Shown piece after piece: positions 1 to 7,449 of a DNA stretch of 64,000 nucleotides; the first letter of the stretch is position 1, and each line of letters starts with the position of its first letter. The stretch comes from Yoonia sp. I 8.24 (lineage in GTDB: Bacteria > Pseudomonadota > Alphaproteobacteria > Rhodobacterales > Rhodobacteraceae). The notes below the pieces were generated by a model. That model saw nothing but the letters and a program-made list of their open reading frames with translations. It ran no database searches and was not told the DNA's origin. The stretch spans positions 124,001-188,000 of the forward strand of contig NZ_JACXGQ010000003.1 of assembly GCF_022096995.1 (NCBI RefSeq), in the 5' to 3' direction. The position numbers and the translations under genes were made by a program.

Positions 1-174
1 CACTTTGTCCCAAAGATCACGCGGCAGGTCAGGTTCTCGAACCTGAGACTTGCCTGACTTCGAAATCAGATTGAACGTCGGAACACCTTCGAGGATTGAG
101 AAATGGCCTAGCTCGATATGGGCGCGTTCGTGAAGGGTTAGCGAACCGCGCTGGCGCCGCGTTCTGAATACACG
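1..174 (-). pseudogene. possible tyrosine-recombinase fragment, cut by the left edge
   Basis: A 58-codon frame is open on the minus strand from a TGA at 175-177 to the window edge, and it contains no in-frame ATG, GTG or TTG. Its translation includes SKSGKSQVREPDLPRDLW, which resembles the basic Gly-Lys loop followed by a 'proline-leucine-proline' segment seen just after the first catalytic Arg region of phage-type integrases. No Arg-His-Arg-Tyr catalytic residue can be confirmed in so short a piece. If correct, it would be an N-terminally truncated integrase bordering the defence island on its right. It could also be unrelated coding debris. Sequence on the left of the window would decide. 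Confidence 0.22.
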
Positions 175-363
175 TCATGAAATCCGACTGGTACCTACGG
201 GGATCACAGCGCATAATGCCAAGCGCACAGAAATGACCAATATCCACTTGAGGGCCACCTAAAGATTGAATTCAAGTGTATGCACTCGCGCTTTAGGTTT
301 GCCCGACTTGACGATTTGTGCAAGGGTCTCAGGTAGTTTTTAACTTGCAGAAATTGACTACAG

Positions 364-1575
364 ATGTCTACCACTCAACACGTTGATAAGACTAGCGCCG
401 AAGACAAGTCTATTGGATTTGATTTCCAGTATTATTATTTTCTCAATAGGTTGCTTCAACTAAAGAAGGGCGAGACACTTGGACTTGAGGTGATGGATGA
501 TGTGCATTGCGATCTATCCAATGATCGTCAAATTCTAGTCCAACTCAAGTTCACGACCCAAACTAAAAAAGATGGTGATGCGAAGAATCTAACCTCTCTT
601 GACAAGGATTTTTGGAAAACAACTTCAAATTGGGTCGAGGTGATAACAGATAAAAATGCTGGTAGAAAAGGCGAGGCAGAACAGCTTAAGTTCGCACAAA
701 AGTCCGATTTCCTCCTATGCAGCAACAAATCCGATAATTCTGGAAATGTGGTTCTAAGCAGCATACGTGCGTTTCAAAAAAATGAGTGTACCCATAATGA
801 ACTCCAAACATCGCTGAATGATCTTAAGGGCGCAACAAAGGACAAAGACGTTATCAACTACATCAAAAACGTTTTGGCTTTGAGCAAAGAGGTTTCCAAG
901 GCATTCTTCACCAACATCGCTTTTGACTTAGGGTGCTCAACCATAATTGAGGACTGTAAAGAAAATATATTAGGTTTCATGGTTCCAAGCGATCGCGTTG
1001 ACGACGTCTTCCATTCATTGGACTCACAGCTAAGGGCTGATAATTTTGATCTCGTAGCATCAAAGCAAAAAATCATTATTAGCTACGATGACTTTTTGAA
1101 GAAGTATCAGGTCCATTTCGATAAAGCCAGAAACGGAAAATTGGTCGTCCGAACAAATTTCTCTGAACCAAAAGAAATTGGAGAGCAGCTATTCATAAAA
1201 CAGCTGATTGAGATTGGAGATGTGTCGGTGGGAGATACCGACTTCATTTTGAAGATGCTCTACAATCAACTTTTGGCAAAAACTAATTTGCACGAATGGG
1301 TTAACGAAGGAGTTGTCTCGAGCATCGATGCTGATGATCTTGAAGAAAATGCTCTGGCAACTTGGGAAAATATCCACCGCAAAAAGTTCAGACACTTAGG
1401 CGATGGAGATGACATCAATCAATTGGCACAGTGTGTTCTGGACGAAATCAGGAGTGAGAAACTGTCAATAGCAGATCAAGAAATGAACATCCGCTTTAGC
1501 AACGGTGAATACTATGACCTGTGCGAAGATAAAAAAATCGGTTGGCGAAATGACTGGAAGGAAAAATATACGTGA
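364..1575 (+). CDS. ABC-3C system effector: Cap4/DUF4297-like nuclease with ABC-3C C-terminal domain
   Basis: First gene of a three-gene operon. The N-terminal part shows the layout of DUF4297/Cap4-type PD-(D/E)xK nucleases: a Gly-Phe-Asp-Phe-Gln start near residue 18, then E42 and D45-D46 (LEVMDDV) and Q60-L-K62 (VQLKF) as the probable metal-binding and catalytic residues. The last 130 or so residues, ending in NGEYYDLCEDKKIGW, resemble the C-terminal domain that docks effectors of ABC-three-component systems. Expected role: DNA cleavage unleashed by the partner ATPase during phage attack. That role is inferred from the family and is untested here. The stop overlaps the next gene's GTG by 4 nt (GTGA). 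Base composition is clearly more AT-rich than the genes from 5.9 kb onward, suggesting horizontal transfer. The ribosome site before ATG 364 is weak. Confidence 0.72.
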   Translation: MSTTQHVDKTSAEDKSIGFDFQYYYFLNRLLQLKKGETLGLEVMDDVHCDLSNDRQILVQLKFTTQTKKDGDAKNLTSLDKDFWKTTSNWVEVITDKNAGRKGEAEQLKFAQKSDFLLCSNKSDNSGNVVLSSIRAFQKNECTHNELQTSLNDLKGATKDKDVINYIKNVLALSKEVSKAFFTNIAFDLGCSTIIEDCKENILGFMVPSDRVDDVFHSLDSQLRADNFDLVASKQKIIISYDDFLKKYQVHFDKARNGKLVVRTNFSEPKEIGEQLFIKQLIEIGDVSVGDTDFILKMLYNQLLAKTNLHEWVNEGVVSSIDADDLEENALATWENIHRKKFRHLGDGDDINQLAQCVLDEIRSEKLSIADQEMNIRFSNGEYYDLCEDKKIGWRNDWKEKYT

Positions 1576-2018
1576 ATCCAAACAGTCTATTCAACAACAT
1601 TGCGATTGAAGCGCTTAGCTTAGCTTTTGTTTTGGAGCAGGCAGAGCAATTATCTATGTCTAAGGTGCTACTCATTTCGCCTATTATTTCCCACGAAAAA
1701 CTCCTCGGTCATTTAGCTAGAAGTTCCACGAGTATCCTAAGTTTTGAAAAATATTTCATTGAGCACTTATCCAATTTCTCCAACTTTAATCGACGTTTTT
1801 ATTCAGAGATTGTTACATCTGTTAACGCAATCCAATTGTTGTGGAAACTAGACATCGTTGCGTTGGAGAACGGGAATTTGCAACTTCTAACCCCTATCAA
1901 CTACGACAAGAAGATGGGTAAGCGGGCTGAAAAAATCTATAAGGCGGCCCCCAATATTTCGGCGCTGATAGATGAAAAAATTGAAACACTCTACTTGAAC
2001 CTAAGGATTGAACTGTGA
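1572..2018 (+). CDS. ABC-3C system middle component
   Basis: A 148-residue soluble protein between the nuclease-like effector and the DUF3732 ATPase, matching in size and position the 'middle component' of ABC-three-component systems. These are small, rapidly diverging, probably winged-helix adaptors linking ATPase and effector. No catalytic motif is visible. The sequence is largely helical and hydrophobic (NNIAIEALSLAFVLEQAEQL at the start), with a basic patch near residues 115-121 (KKMGKRA). It starts with GTG inside the upstream stop (GTGA) and its own stop overlaps the ATPase GTG in the same way, so translation of all three genes is probably coupled. The identification rests mainly on gene order, because this family has little sequence signal of its own. 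Confidence 0.68.
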   Translation: MNPNSLFNNIAIEALSLAFVLEQAEQLSMSKVLLISPIISHEKLLGHLARSSTSILSFEKYFIEHLSNFSNFNRRFYSEIVTSVNAIQLLWKLDIVALENGNLQLLTPINYDKKMGKRAEKIYKAAPNISALIDEKIETLYLNLRIEL

Positions 2019-3868
2019 ACTTCCATTTTACGAATATTTGCATCTGGCTCGAAAATGGGAAACGCAGAACACTCGAATTCCTTCCCAATAAAGTCAACGT
2101 TATCACTGGAGATAGCTTGACTGGTAAAACCGCAGTTCTCGATATCGTTGACTACTGTTTTTTTGCGAGTAAGCACTCAATATCTGAGGCTGATATCAAC
2201 GAGCATGCAGCGTGGTATGGAATAACTTTCACGATAAATGGAAAGAGCTACACAATCGCAAGGCAGGCACCTGATAAAAACGCTGTGTCAGGTGATTATT
2301 TCTTTTCTTCAATTGGCGAAATCCCAGATAAATTTCCAGTGGTTAACAATACAGAGGCCGCGCTAAAACGCACACTCTCCGCTGAGTTTCAGATCGATCA
2401 GGACACTAAAATCTCCTACGGCGGGAAAATGTTGAAGGCAGGATCAAAGATTTCCCTTCGTTACTTCCTTCTTTTCAACACGATATCAGGCGACATAATT
2501 GAGCACACCACTAACTTTTTTGATAAGCAAAACGAGTCAAGATACCGAGAGGCACTTCCTCGAACCTTCGATCTCGCGGTTGGAATTGATACTGTTTCAA
2601 ACATTCTCAAGCGAGAAAAAAGAACGGACTTAGAAAAGCAACTCAAAAAACTCGAGAGAGAAAGCGACACAAAGTCAAAAAAACAAGAGCTATTTTTGAA
2701 GCAAGCTTCGGAATTAGAACGCAAAGCAAGAGAGTTTGGTCTAGTCGAAGATGACGTAAGCTCAGAAGATAGCATGGCGCTTCTCAAAGAAATGGTCGAG
2801 AGCATCTCTCCAAAAGTGAAGGAAGTGCAGGCCGGCAGGCATGGAGAAATTTCGTCTGAGATCAGTAAAATTTCATTGAAAATTGGTGGTCTCAAGAGGT
2901 TTTCTAGCGAGTATTCCAGATACAAGAATTCGCTACGTGCCACAGACGATAGCCTCAAGGCCGTTGAATTCATTTCTGACAAGCACACGTCTCTTGTTCA
3001 AACGTCAATTTTTTCTGAAATCCTTGATGCGTTGAAAATGGATCAAGCTGCGATCAAAAATGCAGTTAAGGTGAAGAACCCCATCGACAGTAATATTTCT
3101 GATTTGATAAAAAATTTGGAACACGAAAAACGTCAGTTGCAGCAAGAACTCTCACATCTCCCAGAAAATACAAAACCAGCGGCGAACGAAAATGAGAAAT
3201 TCTTTTTCTTGGGAGAGATTAAAGCCAAGCTAGATTTGTATGCACCGCAGCCTGATCAGGACGGCGCTACATCAAATGACAAGCAAGATGATCTACAAAG
3301 CCAAATTGATACACTGGATGTGATGTCTGTGGAAGAACGAAAGAGCATTTTCGTCTCCACCATGAATGACATCACTCATTCATATCTTCAAGCATCAGCA
3401 GCTGCTCTGGGCAAATATGCCAAGTATAAAACGTACTTTGATTATAGAGAGAAGCGCCTATACCTGAAGAGGTCGACATCCCTCTCAACCGAGAATATTG
3501 GGGGCAGTTCAAATGATATGTTCTTGCATTTGTTTTTCTTTTTAGGACTTCACAGAATTATACAATCAAACGATGTTCCACACGTTGCACCCTTCCTGAT
3601 TATCGACCAGTTCAGCCGCCCCTATTGGGGAGATAAAAACGACAAAAAAGATGAGATAGACAGCCCCGATGTTGCCAAGGTCAAGATCGCGCTCGACCTT
3701 CTGAACGAATTCATCAATGAGTCGATTGAAGACGAAAAATCGTTCCAAATGATAGTGCTCGAGCACATTCCAGAAACATACTGGGAGGGGAAAGAAAACA
3801 TTCATTTGGTAGATAGCTTCACCGATGGAAATGCGCTTGTTCCTCACCCAGAACAACCAAATGAGTAA
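2015..3868 (+). CDS. ABC-3C system ATPase (DUF3732, SMC/RecN-like)
   Basis: A 617-residue SMC-type ABC ATPase. It has a Walker A ITGDSLTGKT around residues 30-39, followed by the helix AVLDIVDYCF. A long charged coiled-coil middle spans roughly residues 190-420. The signature-like segment ENIGGSSNDMFLHLFFFLGL is followed by a Walker B FLIIDQFSRPYW with the Asp at about residue 531. The 'IDQ-S-PYW' form of Walker B is typical of the DUF3732 branch of rad50/RecN-like ATPases that define ABC-three-component systems. It is probably the DNA- or invader-sensing motor that controls the effector. The start codon is GTG, overlapping the middle component stop by 4 nt. It is AT-rich like its two partners and ends the operon. 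Confidence 0.8.
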   Translation: MNFHFTNICIWLENGKRRTLEFLPNKVNVITGDSLTGKTAVLDIVDYCFFASKHSISEADINEHAAWYGITFTINGKSYTIARQAPDKNAVSGDYFFSSIGEIPDKFPVVNNTEAALKRTLSAEFQIDQDTKISYGGKMLKAGSKISLRYFLLFNTISGDIIEHTTNFFDKQNESRYREALPRTFDLAVGIDTVSNILKREKRTDLEKQLKKLERESDTKSKKQELFLKQASELERKAREFGLVEDDVSSEDSMALLKEMVESISPKVKEVQAGRHGEISSEISKISLKIGGLKRFSSEYSRYKNSLRATDDSLKAVEFISDKHTSLVQTSIFSEILDALKMDQAAIKNAVKVKNPIDSNISDLIKNLEHEKRQLQQELSHLPENTKPAANENEKFFFLGEIKAKLDLYAPQPDQDGATSNDKQDDLQSQIDTLDVMSVEERKSIFVSTMNDITHSYLQASAAALGKYAKYKTYFDYREKRLYLKRSTSLSTENIGGSSNDMFLHLFFFLGLHRIIQSNDVPHVAPFLIIDQFSRPYWGDKNDKKDEIDSPDVAKVKIALDLLNEFINESIEDEKSFQMIVLEHIPETYWEGKENIHLVDSFTDGNALVPHPEQPNE

Positions 3869-4016
3869 TTTTATGTTGGATTGCGATGTGGCATGTCTCT
3901 GATCAGTGACCACATCTCTAAACACTGGATAAAGCTGAGCGGATTGGTTGCTATTGGACCGACGAGGAAACGTAAGCGTTTGGTGAACCCGCTCTGCCTG
4001 AACGTTTTGGGATGAT

Positions 4017-4048
4017 CTAAGTGTCCACCATTGATAGTGGACACTTAG
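4017..4048. repeat. perfect 12-bp inverted repeat, 8-nt spacer
   Basis: CTAAGTGTCCAC at 4017-4028 is the exact reverse complement of GTGGACACTTAG at 4037-4048. There is no T-tract after either arm, so it is a poor intrinsic terminator. It stands between the end of the ABC-3C operon and the convergent outer-membrane gene. The arms could be abutted ends of a lost IS element, a scar of the island boundary, or a bidirectional transcription barrier. No transposase gene is recognisable beside it. Confidence 0.6.
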
Positions 4049-4081
4049 GCGAGCATTTGGACCTTTGGAGGTTGTCGGATG

Positions 4082-4109
4082 GTTTGGCGCGCATGAACGC
4101 GCACCAAAC
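4082..4109 (-). terminator. stem-loop downstream of the beta-barrel gene
   Basis: GTTTGGCGCGC (4082-4092) pairs with GCGCACCAAAC (4099-4109) with one mismatch around a 6-nt loop. It lies 17 nt after the stop of the minus-strand outer-membrane gene, the position expected of its terminator. There is no run of T, so termination may be weak or Rho-assisted. Confidence 0.4.
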
Positions 4110-4126
4110 TGCTTTCGTTCCGCGGT

Positions 4127-4867
4127 TTAGAAACCGTAGCGCACGCCAATTGCAATTTCGTGGCTATCCAGCGGGCTGAATATTTGCTCAACATCTCCTA
4201 AGCCGTCATTATACCCGTCGAACTCGGTTTCTGTTACATACAAATACGTGTAATCTGCGAATACGCGCATACCGTTGGCCAATTCACGCTCCGCACCAAG
4301 GCGCAACTGCGCTGCAGGCGCTGTGAAGGAACCCTCGATCAACTGAAAGCCCGGAGGCAAACCATCTGGTCCGCGCCTAAAATCGACGTCAACACTTGCC
4401 ATGCCAAGCCCACCGCCCACGTAAAGATCGAAAGTGGATGTTGGTAGATCAATATCATACAAGCCGTTAAGCATGAACGTTGTTGTCGCTGCTTCGCCAT
4501 CGCTATCCAATAAAAAACCAGCAGAAACTCTTTCAAACTCGTCTCCAATCGCAAGTCTCCGGTAAGACACTTCAACTTCGACCCGAAACAGCTCGGATAT
4601 GTTATAACCTGCACCTAGACGCACAAGGGCGGACGGATCAAAAGTACCCTCAACATCGAAAGAACCTAAATAACCTTCAAAATTACCACCAACAGACGAA
4701 CCAATTGCACCTGTAAAATAGTAATCTGATCCGGCTGCAGCCATTGGTGCCATCGGCTCTGGCTCGACGATTTCATTGCTTAGGCCGCCAGCGAAAGCAG
4801 GCGCGCTACTGATCAGCAAAGCTGCACAAGCGGCAATGCTCACTTTTGTTGGTGTGAACTGAGTCAT
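4127..4867 (-). CDS. outer-membrane beta-barrel protein
   Basis: A 246-residue protein with a Sec signal peptide (hydrophobic stretch ending SSAPAFAGG) and a short proline-rich linker (EPEPMAPM). Eight or so alternating amphipathic strands follow, and it ends in GVRYGF. The terminal phenylalanine is the usual recognition signal for BAM insertion into the outer membrane. It belongs to the small OmpW/OmpA-barrel or 'porin family' group common in Rhodobacteraceae, and its function cannot be told from sequence. The ATG at 4867 is preferred over the TTG two codons upstream because GAAGG lies 8 nt before the ATG but directly against the TTG. It stands alone, convergent with the ABC-3C operon. Confidence 0.8.
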   Translation of the reverse strand: MTQFTPTKVSIAACAALLISSAPAFAGGLSNEIVEPEPMAPMAAAGSDYYFTGAIGSSVGGNFEGYLGSFDVEGTFDPSALVRLGAGYNISELFRVEVEVSYRRLAIGDEFERVSAGFLLDSDGEAATTTFMLNGLYDIDLPTSTFDLYVGGGLGMASVDVDFRRGPDGLPPGFQLIEGSFTAPAAQLRLGAERELANGMRVFADYTYLYVTETEFDGYNDGLGDVEQIFSPLDSHEIAIGVRYGF

Positions 4868-5035
4868 TATCAACCTTCATTAATAATAGGCTATTAGGTA
4901 AAGAAATATACCTCATTTTTGACCGAGAATAGCAAGATATGTTGAGTGAACCTTGGCTTGCAGTTCTTTTTTTGCAACACCTTCCGCCTTCCTTGAGCGG
5001 AATGACAGAATTTGACGATTTATAGTGCCCGTCCG

Positions 5036-5362
5036 GTAAAGGCGCTCTAGCGTGACGTTTACTGCCGCTGTTATGCTGCTTGAGCGGCATAACGCCAGGG
5101 TGTCAGCTCGTCGAGGCGTGTGATTTTGTGGTCAGCAATTTGGGCGAGGACCCATGTTAGCCACGCCTGCGGATCGACGTTGTTGAGCTTGGCGGTTTCG
5201 ATCAGGGTGTAGGCTATTGCCGCGGCTTTACCTCCGCCTTCGGAGCCCACGAAGAGATAATTTTTCCTGCCCAAGGCTACACAACGAATTGATCGTTCCG
5301 CACAATTATTGTCGAGTTCCAGAAAGCCGTTTTCCAGATATCCGCGCATTTTCTTCATGCGG
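5036..5362 (-). mobile_element. IS66-family element, terminal remnant
   Basis: The 3' end of an IS66-type insertion sequence. It carries the last 90 or so codons of the transposase and an inverted-repeat end beginning GTAAAGGCGCTCTAGCGTGA at 5036. The 5'-GTAA terminus is typical of IS66 ends. Homology stops near 5362, where phage-like sequence begins, so most of the element (tnpA, tnpB and the rest of tnpC) is missing and no second end is present. It cannot transpose by itself. Confidence 0.72.
5071..5358 (-). pseudogene. IS66 transposase (TnpC), C-terminal fragment
   Basis: Ninety-five codons beginning [18 protein letters not shown] and running through [18 protein letters not shown]. This is the classic IS66 TnpC segment with the last catalytic region (DNN-AER), followed by the conserved tail [16 protein letters not shown] and a final TPWRY. 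The intact protein is about 500 residues, so about four fifths is lost. The frame is interrupted at the junction with unrelated sequence around 5359. Confidence 0.8.
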
Positions 5363-5409
5363 CCATTGCCATGCGCACCCCCCCTACATCTTGAACTGGA
5401 GTTTTCTCA

Positions 5410-5658
5410 ATGTCTGCATCGGTCATCGGCGCGCTGCGCGTTAATTTGGGGTTGGACAGCGCGCAGTTTGAGCGCGGTGCGAAGCGTCTGGATCCGATCA
5501 TGGTGTCCGATGACGCAGCAGGCTTCTGTGAGATCGAAGAACCGCGACGGTTCACGCAAGAAGAGCTCGACTGGCGCGCGGCCAACGCGCCCTGGAACCT
5601 GCGGCGGGATTTTAAGACAAACATCAGCTGGGACCGGGAATGCGAGAGGGAAGGGTGA
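5410..5658 (+). pseudogene. phage remnant: tape-measure N-terminus joined to another phage gene end
   Basis: The 82-codon frame begins MSASVIGALRVNLGLDSAQF, the usual start of tail tape-measure proteins of lambdoid or GTA-like phages in Rhodobacteraceae. After about 30 codons the sequence changes to an acidic, tryptophan-containing tail (FTQEELDWRAANAPWNLRRD) that does not resemble a tape-measure protein and looks like the end of another small tail-module gene. A short frame reading MGLFGFGRQPDF follows at 5658. The simplest reading is a deletion that fused two gene ends of a decaying prophage. Family assignment of the second half is uncertain. Confidence 0.5.
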
Positions 5659-5898
5659 TGGGGCTGTTCGGATTTGGGCGGCAACCAGACTTTCGCTGCT
5701 GTAAGGGTTGAACTTTCAAACATTCATAAAGCAGACACTGGAGCAACGTTTTGCTGGCTCACTATATGAAACACAAGCATACCGGTATTTACGGCTGTGT
5801 TATGGCTGCCGCAAAACACAAATGAATGACACCTTGATCAATTTCTTAGTGCTGCATACTAATCACAGCCATTCACACAATGGCGATCGGATAATTGC
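5659..5898. other. intergenic, no recognisable gene
   Basis: Contains only short frames without a convincing start or composition, after the phage scraps. The 64-codon frame at 5708-5902 has no ribosome site and no family resemblance. It probably includes the promoter for the gene at 5899. Confidence 0.5.
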
Positions 5899-6366
5899 AT
5901 GACATCCCCCCCAAAAAACGACAGCGGCGGTAGTGTCGTTTCTCTTTCATCGACCTATGAAGCGTACGGAATGGTCATGGATTTTCTGGCCGAGTCAGAT
6001 GTGTTTGGCAATTTTGAACTGTCGTCGATTGCCGGCGTCATCCGCACACAATTGCGGGACGGACACAACTTGGCCGGGTTGCGCGACAATACTGTCGTTG
6101 GCTATGTGGGTTGGCTGCACACCACGGTTGAGACGGGGACCGAATGGATGGACGGGCGCGCTGTTCTCAAACCGTTATACGACGAAAATATTGATGCCGC
6201 TGCACTTACGGTTTTTGCGACGTCGGATACAGCTATGACACCCCGGCTTATTCGCGGTGCGCGCGAGCTTAACAAAGGCAAACGTGTATTTTTCAAACGT
6301 GGATATGACGGTGTCGTTCGACCTGGGCGCAAGAATACAGTGTTAAATATTGGAAGTGCGAATTAG
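5899..6366 (+). CDS. HlyC/RTX-activator-like acyltransferase (tentative)
   Basis: A 155-residue protein with the general outline of toxin-activating lysine acyltransferases: an N-terminal helix, a central Trp-containing strand (VVGYVGWLHTTVE, comparable to the 'G-x-x-x-W-A' strand), a turn with W-M-D-G, then a late segment RGARELNKGKRVFFKRGYDG ending RPGRKNTVLN. HlyC proteins transfer a fatty acyl group from acyl-ACP to lysines of an RTX toxin. The expected N-terminal catalytic His is not obvious here, and no RTX structural gene lies in the window. It may act on a distant substrate or be a different GNAT-fold enzyme. It is followed 92 nt later by an outer-membrane gene on the same strand. Confidence 0.45.
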   Translation: MTSPPKNDSGGSVVSLSSTYEAYGMVMDFLAESDVFGNFELSSIAGVIRTQLRDGHNLAGLRDNTVVGYVGWLHTTVETGTEWMDGRAVLKPLYDENIDAAALTVFATSDTAMTPRLIRGARELNKGKRVFFKRGYDGVVRPGRKNTVLNIGSAN

Positions 6367-6458
6367 ACGCACATTTTCCCAAACAATACAATTTTGTACT
6401 TACGTAAGGGCAGCACTCAGTATAGGCTGATTTCAGCTCAGTATAAAGGTTAACGGTT

Positions 6459-7376
6459 ATGAATAATAAACTAATGATGACGTCTGCATCGACTGTCGCC
6501 CTCATAGCAGGCGGCGCGCAGCAAGGTTTGGCACAAGACGGTGCTTTTCCTGCGGGCTATACGCTGAACGTGCAAGGCGCTTACGGGTCACTCAATAATC
6601 CATACGTCGATAAATATTCAGGCGCGCCCGATGAATTCGAAGAAAAGATCGGCGACTCCAATTCTGACGCAGGATATCTTGCAAGCCTATCTCTCGGGCG
6701 CCAGTTGGCACCGGGTAAAGACATGTCATTTGGGCTTACACTCGGGGGCGTTCCGGATAATGATATTACAGTAACTGACGGGTCAGATACCTTCGTACGG
6801 TCAAATGATTTTAGCTTCGCGGCTTTGGATTTTGAAATGGGTCGCTCATTGCCCATGCAAGGTGCAGACGTCCGGCTGTTTTATGGAGCGCGCGCACTCT
6901 ACAGTAACTCTGAGCAAGAAAAATTGGGCCGTGAAGACGTTAGCGGTGGTTATGAAGCATCGTATAAGACCGAGAGTGAGTATCTCGGGGTCGGCCCGCG
7001 TGTTGGCATTGGGTTTGCAACGAACCCAACGCCGCTTGGTGCAACGGGTCAGATTGGCTTTTCCGGGGAACTCGGTGCCTCGGTGCTGTTCGGTGAGCGG
7101 AAAGATACTTTTTCCTACGAGGCTAGCGAGAGCGGCTTTAGCAGCGGCTTTAGCAGTGGATTTACGGAAAGCAAAACTGCGGCAAGTTTGGACGCACAAC
7201 TTGGTGTGGATTACTATTTCTCCCCGGCTACAAAAGTTTCAGTGGGCTATCAACTGCAGCAACTTTGGAATATCGACGTCACCTCAGATGAAGATGGTGA
7301 ATCTGATTTGGGGTATGAAGACACAAGTCCACGTTTGATCCACGGTGCTTTTGTCGGGTTTACAACAACGTTTTGA
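6459..7376 (+). CDS. outer-membrane beta-barrel protein
   Basis: A 305-residue exported protein. The signal peptide is MNNKLMMTSASTVALIAGGA followed by a QGLAQDG cleavage region. The rest is rich in Gly, Ser and aromatic residues in alternating strands and ends FVGFTTTF, with the terminal Phe expected of a BAM substrate. A small internal repeat, SGFSSGFSSGF, occurs near residue 225 in a predicted loop. No specific family is recognised. It resembles generic outer-membrane or porin-like barrels of 10-14 strands. AAAGG lies 9 nt before the ATG. A strong intrinsic terminator follows 30 nt after the stop. Confidence 0.72.
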   Translation: MNNKLMMTSASTVALIAGGAQQGLAQDGAFPAGYTLNVQGAYGSLNNPYVDKYSGAPDEFEEKIGDSNSDAGYLASLSLGRQLAPGKDMSFGLTLGGVPDNDITVTDGSDTFVRSNDFSFAALDFEMGRSLPMQGADVRLFYGARALYSNSEQEKLGREDVSGGYEASYKTESEYLGVGPRVGIGFATNPTPLGATGQIGFSGELGASVLFGERKDTFSYEASESGFSSGFSSGFTESKTAASLDAQLGVDYYFSPATKVSVGYQLQQLWNIDVTSDEDGESDLGYEDTSPRLIHGAFVGFTTTF

Positions 7377-7405
7377 CCACGTTGATCTGACGTTTTGAAA
7401 CGTTC

Positions 7406-7436
7406 AAATGCGCCCTTTTGATAGGGCGCATTTTTT
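7406..7436 (+). terminator. intrinsic terminator after the beta-barrel gene
   Basis: AAATGCGCCC (7406-7415) pairs perfectly with GGGCGCATTT (7424-7433) around an 8-nt loop and runs into six T (7431-7436). It separates the outer-membrane gene from the P450 cluster. Because it contains the ATG at 7408, that ATG is unlikely to start the P450. Confidence 0.85.
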
Positions 7437-7449
7437 CACAGGAATAGAC

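Noticed and set aside
5708..5902. 64-codon frame before the acyltransferase-like gene
   Set aside because: No ribosome site, mixed composition and no recognisable similarity. It touches the next gene's start only by chance.
7408..7410. ATG as start of the P450
   Set aside because: It is part of the terminator stem; TTG 7450 has the better ribosome site.
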